A stretch of 64,000 nucleotides of DNA from Spodoptera frugiperda (lineage: Eukaryota; Arthropoda; Insecta; Lepidoptera; Noctuidae). Location: NCBI RefSeq assembly GCF_023101765.2, contig NC_064234.1:4216001-4280000 (forward strand). The letters are read 5' to 3'. Positions 60,891 through 64,000 of this stretch are shown here, piece after piece. How positions within the stretch are numbered: position 1 is the stretch's first letter; every line of letters begins with the position of its first letter. Below the pieces are notes generated by a model that saw only the letters and a program-made list of their open reading frames with translations, made no database searches and was not told the DNA's origin. The position numbers were made by a program, and so were the translations under genes.

Positions 60891-61271
60891 ATATACAATG
60901 TGATAGGGGCGGGACTTCTAACCCGTTAAGTCTGAGTACTACAACTTATTTTATCGACAAAAAAAAATATAGGGGGTTGAACCCCCAATTGAAAATATTG
61001 AAAAATAAGGATTTTTTCGGTAAAAATAATTCACAAATGATTTTTTTTTCTCACCAAAACATTATCAAACATATGAAAAAAGTAATGAATTAGTTAGCCA
61101 AGGTTATTAGCTACCGTTTGTCGTTTTTTTTTTGTTTCTACGACGCATACAACCTTTGATATCAAAAAAAGTAAAAAAAAATTAAAATAGCCATAACTTT
61201 TAGAGGGATAAAATTAGATGTAGTACTCGGCCTTAACGGGTTAGAAGTCTCACCCCTATCACATTGTATAT
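60891..61271. mobile_element. Long-TIR MITE M9
   Basis: ATATACAATGTGATAGGGGC...GACTTCTAACCCGTTAAG and its complement at 61218-61271, about 50 bp of inverted repeat. The centre is A/T-rich. Confidence 0.75.
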
Positions 61272-61355
61272 TTCCCTTGGTTTGGCAAACAGGACCAAAA
61301 ATCCTTTTTATATTTTTCAAAATTTCTCAGAATTAATAGCAGTCCGGATTTGTAC

Positions 61356-61622
61356 CTAGTCTAAAATAGGCTCACTACTAAATTTCATTGCATCCTGCAG
61401 GCGACTGACTGGAGGAGTCAGACCTACTTTATAGGCGTTAGCGCAATGAGTGTGTTCCACGCGCGCCACTCGAGGAAGGAAAGCTGCGGCCCTGGGAGCC
61501 GCTAACGTGGCAGAATCTGCCGCAACTAGTGGTAGGTTGAAAGGCCTGCCAGGTAAACCGGGTCTCCCCCCACCTTTCACGGCGTAGGAGAAGTTCATAA
61601 GGATTTCCATCAGCATCAGCAT
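61356..61622 (-). CDS. GC-rich 88-codon ORF, unrecognised, doubtful
   Basis: An ATG-initiated frame between KLHDC10 and AdoR, with a Gly/Pro-rich start (KGGGRPGLPGRPFNLPLV), an Ala-rich middle and an end VGLTPPVSRLQDAMKF. A second frame is also open across it (to 61695, from a non-ATG codon), as expected for GC-rich DNA lacking stops. It may be a LINE-derived scrap or an unrecognised small exon. No signal peptide. Confidence 0.2.
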   Translation of the reverse strand: MLMLMEILMNFSYAVKGGGRPGLPGRPFNLPLVAADSATLAAPRAAAFLPRVARVEHTHCANAYKVGLTPPVSRLQDAMKFSSEPILD

Positions 61623-61708
61623 ACATTATAACTATAAAATTCATGACAGGTATGTAAAGCACAAGTGCAAAAACAAAAAATTTGAAGAGAGACAAAATTT
61701 TTAAACAA

Positions 61709-61714
61709 TTTATT
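61709..61714 (-). terminator. Polyadenylation signal AATAAA of the kelch gene
   Basis: The reverse complement reads AATAAA about 220 bp past the KLHDC10 stop codon. No earlier canonical AATAAA was noticed, so this is the likely 3' end signal. Confidence 0.5.
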
Positions 61715-61933
61715 CAAATCAAATAATACGAATTTCTTAATATCACTGTCGCAAGGCAGTAAGTGGCTCAGAGAATCTCATGAGGTTAAATTTTTAAGAA
61801 ATGAAACATATTTTATGTTACTAGTGATTAATTTATATTTATCAACTTATTAGTTGCACAAAACATTCATCAATAGGCAAGTACATAAGTAGGACACAAT
61901 ATTACATAGAGAAACCTAACTGCAATATAATCC

Positions 61934-63292
61934 TCACTGAGTTTGTAATCTCTGTACAAAGTGGCTCGGAATTCCAATATTCAATAATGTCCTACTGTCT
62001 ACTTGATCTAAGTTTGGATGAAAATGCAACATTGCTTCCCAGCAAATTTCACTCAATTTAGGCAAACATAACCACACTTTGTACATAATATTATTCCTAC
62101 TAGTAGCATCCTCCTTTGGCTCAATACCTCCAAAGACATACATACAACCAGTTGATGTAACAGCCGAGGAATGGAAGTACAGAGGATGTGGTAACATTGT
62201 TTTCTGCATCAGAGTCCACTGCATATCAGAGATATTGAGCCTCCAAATATCTTCAAACACTGACTGTCCGTCTGAACCTCCCGCCACAAACACCTGAGTG
62301 CCATGTTCTGTATCTATCTGTACAAGGCTGTGGCACTTTCTGGGTAAAGGTGTAATGGTATCTTTTGCACTGTCATCTGCTTTTGGAGTTAAAATTGTCC
62401 ATGTTTTAGTATCAAAGTCAAACATTGGTATTTCCATTAGCTCAAATGCCTGCTCTCCCGTTCCTCCACCAATTATGTACAATTTATTACCAACATGGGC
62501 TATTTCATGTCTGTACCTGCCTAATGGTTCACCTTCCTGGCCTGTACCAAGGTACACAAGTTCCCATTCTAGTGTTCGAAGATCTAACCTGTAAAGATAA
62601 AGGTCTCATAAGACTTGAACAAAAGATTTTTATTGCTTTAAACTGCAACTATAAATAAAACACATACCTATATATATCACAGTTATAGACAAAACCATTG
62701 GTGCCACCAATAGTATAAAAACACCCATCATGGCACAATATTGCTTGGCCATACTGTGCAGGTGGTCTAATGCCAGTAGCTTCTAAGATATGCAGCCTGG
62801 TATCTTCATTGCTTGTACGCCACACAATCACGTCATTATTGCATTTATTGCCAAAAGGAGCGCCTGTTCCTCCAAAAATCTGAAATGAAATATGTCATAC
62901 ATACTTTGCTACATTATGATTTTGATTTAAAGTTAGTCTTTTACAAATATGCATTAACATACCATTAAGTATTTGCCATTCATACACATTGCATTTGACG
63001 CCAGTTCCTCTGGCATATTTTCAGTCACTATGTGTTGCTTCCATTTTCGACTAGCTATCGAAAAGCTCCAGAGCTCTTTAAAAAGGGGTCGAGTTGGCGT
63101 CCAGGTCGGGTTTTCTCTTAAACGATCAGGAAGTGGTGGTAATGAAGGATTATAACCACCAAAACAGTAAATGTTATTATCATCACAAGCTATCCTATGG
63201 CCACTACGAGGCCTGGGGCTTTCGAATCCTCGATATTTAACTTCGGTAACCTTAAATGGTTCAAATATGTAGTCCTTTCTTCTAGACGTCAT
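61934..63292 (-). CDS. KLHDC10: Kelch domain-containing protein 10 (KLHDC10 / Slim), three exons
   Basis: Coding exons are 63292-62963, 62879-62668 and 62588-61934. The two introns are tiny (83 and 79 bp) and canonical: GTATGT...TTTCAG (phase 0) and GTATGTG...TTACAG (phase 2). Joined they give 398 codons plus stop. Six kelch blades are visible, each a conserved H/R-containing strand followed by a GG turn: SGHRIACDDNNIYCFGG, GKYLMIFGGTG (made by the first splice), GQAILCHDGCFYTIGG, RYRHEIAHVGNKLYIIGGG, RKCHSLVQI..VFVAGG, and FHSSAVTSTGCMYVFGG. The C-terminus (WLCLPKLSEICWEAML, then a G-I-P..V-RL tail) matches the KLHDC10 end and resembles an elongin BC box. Known family roles: CUL2-type ubiquitin-ligase adaptor in ribosome-associated quality control, and ASK1 activation by Drosophila Slim. 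The start is the first ATG of exon 1. Length is close to family size. The gene looks intact. Confidence 0.93.
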
Positions 63293-63698
63293 ATTATATT
63301 ATTTACTAACCGTATCCTATGCTAATGAGAAAACAGGGAAATAAATAAATATATTTAAACAAATTTCATTAAGATAATAATATCCAGTAAATATACAATT
63401 ACACTTCACAACAATAAATACTTGAATAAATATTAAATTTTAAATTACTATTCCTTGATTTTCTCGTTTAATTCTATAAACGTGCTGTAGGTAAAATTAT
63501 TATGACATTTATTTGAGAAATTGAGAAGCTGTCAAATGTCAAAGTCATAAAATGACAACTTTTAAAAACAATCTGTTCCGGATCCGAAAGGCGGCTACGG
63601 CTACGGTTAGTAGATAAAATTATTTGTCAACGTGATTTTATTTTGTCTATCCAAAGTTTCTGCCTTGGGATTAAAAAAGGACGGTTTGATTAACATTT

Positions 63699-63889
63699 AC
63701 ATTAGTCGGTTAGACCGTATTCGGCTGCAGGCCGTATTCGGTCACCAACTAATATAAACAGGTATTCGTTTGGCCGTATTAATTCGGTTTTTGTTAAACC
63801 GAATGCGGCCGCCGCCGCCGCCTTGGGTGACCGAATTCGGTTTTTGTTATACCGAATGCGGCCGCCGCCTTCGGTGACCGACCTAATGT
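63699..63889. mobile_element. CCGAATTCGG-rich foldback element
   Basis: The ends ACATTAGTCGGTTAGACCG and CGGTGACCGACCTAATGT pair. A roughly 60-bp unit (TTCGGTTTTTGTTA..ACCGAATGCGGCCGCCGCC) is tandemly doubled. It lies upstream of KLHDC10. Confidence 0.55.
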
Positions 63890-63929
63890 ATACGCGCCAT
63901 TATTCTTTGAATTTTTGTCTGTTTATGTA

Positions 63930-63975
63930 ACTAATATTATAAATGCGAGAGTTTCTTTGTATGATTATAATCAAA
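63930..63975 (+). mobile_element. Helitron 5' fragment
   Basis: CTAATATTATAAATGCGAGAG resembles the 5' ends of the other Helitrons here. Truncated. Confidence 0.4.
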
Positions 63976-64000
63976 TAATAAGAAAAAGCTGAAGGAATCG

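Noticed and set aside
62079..62658. Plus-strand ORFs over KLHDC10
   Set aside because: They are antisense to a well-supported spliced kelch gene.

Overview
The window is AT-rich eukaryotic nuclear DNA from a moth or butterfly (Lepidoptera), most likely a noctuid-type moth. The evidence is compact canonical GT-AG introns, insect-type orthologues (an adenosine receptor and a KLHDC10/Slim kelch protein), and a dense load of lepidopteran-style interspersed repeats: Helitrons ending in CTAG, tRNA-derived SINEs, LINE 3' ends and foldback MITEs. There is no prokaryotic gene organisation, no CRISPR array and no rRNA gene. The tRNA-like sequences are all SINE heads.

Genes. Three protein-coding loci can be supported, all on the minus strand and all in the right third. 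(1) 44649-43780 is a single-exon ORF for a 289-residue secreted or type I membrane protein: signal peptide, Gly/His/Ser repeat tract, six-cysteine ectodomain, one membrane helix and a short basic tail. I cannot name its family. (2) 59935-59503 is the first coding exon of the adenosine receptor AdoR (TM1 to TM3 plus the DRY motif), under a CpG-rich stretch at about 60190-60380; later exons were not found. (3) 63292-61934 is a complete three-exon KLHDC10 (Drosophila slim) gene of 398 codons.

Mobile DNA. From 1 to about 43,000 there is no supportable host gene, only layers of repeats: LINE pol C-terminal relics (about 1.9, 7.3, 11.0 and 31.9 kb), at least four SINE or SINE-like families, a LINE-tail family that recurs six times, Helitrons (2.65, 4.1, 6.0, 8.1, 15.2 and 21.4-23.0 kb), and many foldback elements. 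Several are nested: a SINE-like copy inside a Helitron with a target duplication, a TIR element inside a foldback element, and a foldback inside a 1.15-kb TIR transposon.

The most interesting region is 51.0-57.1 kb. At 51031-51410 there is an intact hAT-type MITE (8-bp target duplication, terminal inverted repeats) with nine ACCGGT cores, five of them perfect AACCGGTT, the Grainyhead consensus. At 52277-57070 lies what appears to be one decayed autonomous Helitron. Its Rep/helicase reading frame starts at 54082 and is split by a 1,643-bp inverted-repeat element (54148-55790) flanked by TA. Conceptual removal of one TA restores the Helitron frame exactly. The inserted element carries a TATA/initiator-like promoter, a CpG-rich ATG-free leader with a splice donor, an acceptor, a 40-codon ORF and a polyadenylation signal, so it looks like a transposon with its own (perhaps captured) spliced mini-gene.

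All calls come from reading the sequence. Family names were assigned by motif recognition, not by database search.
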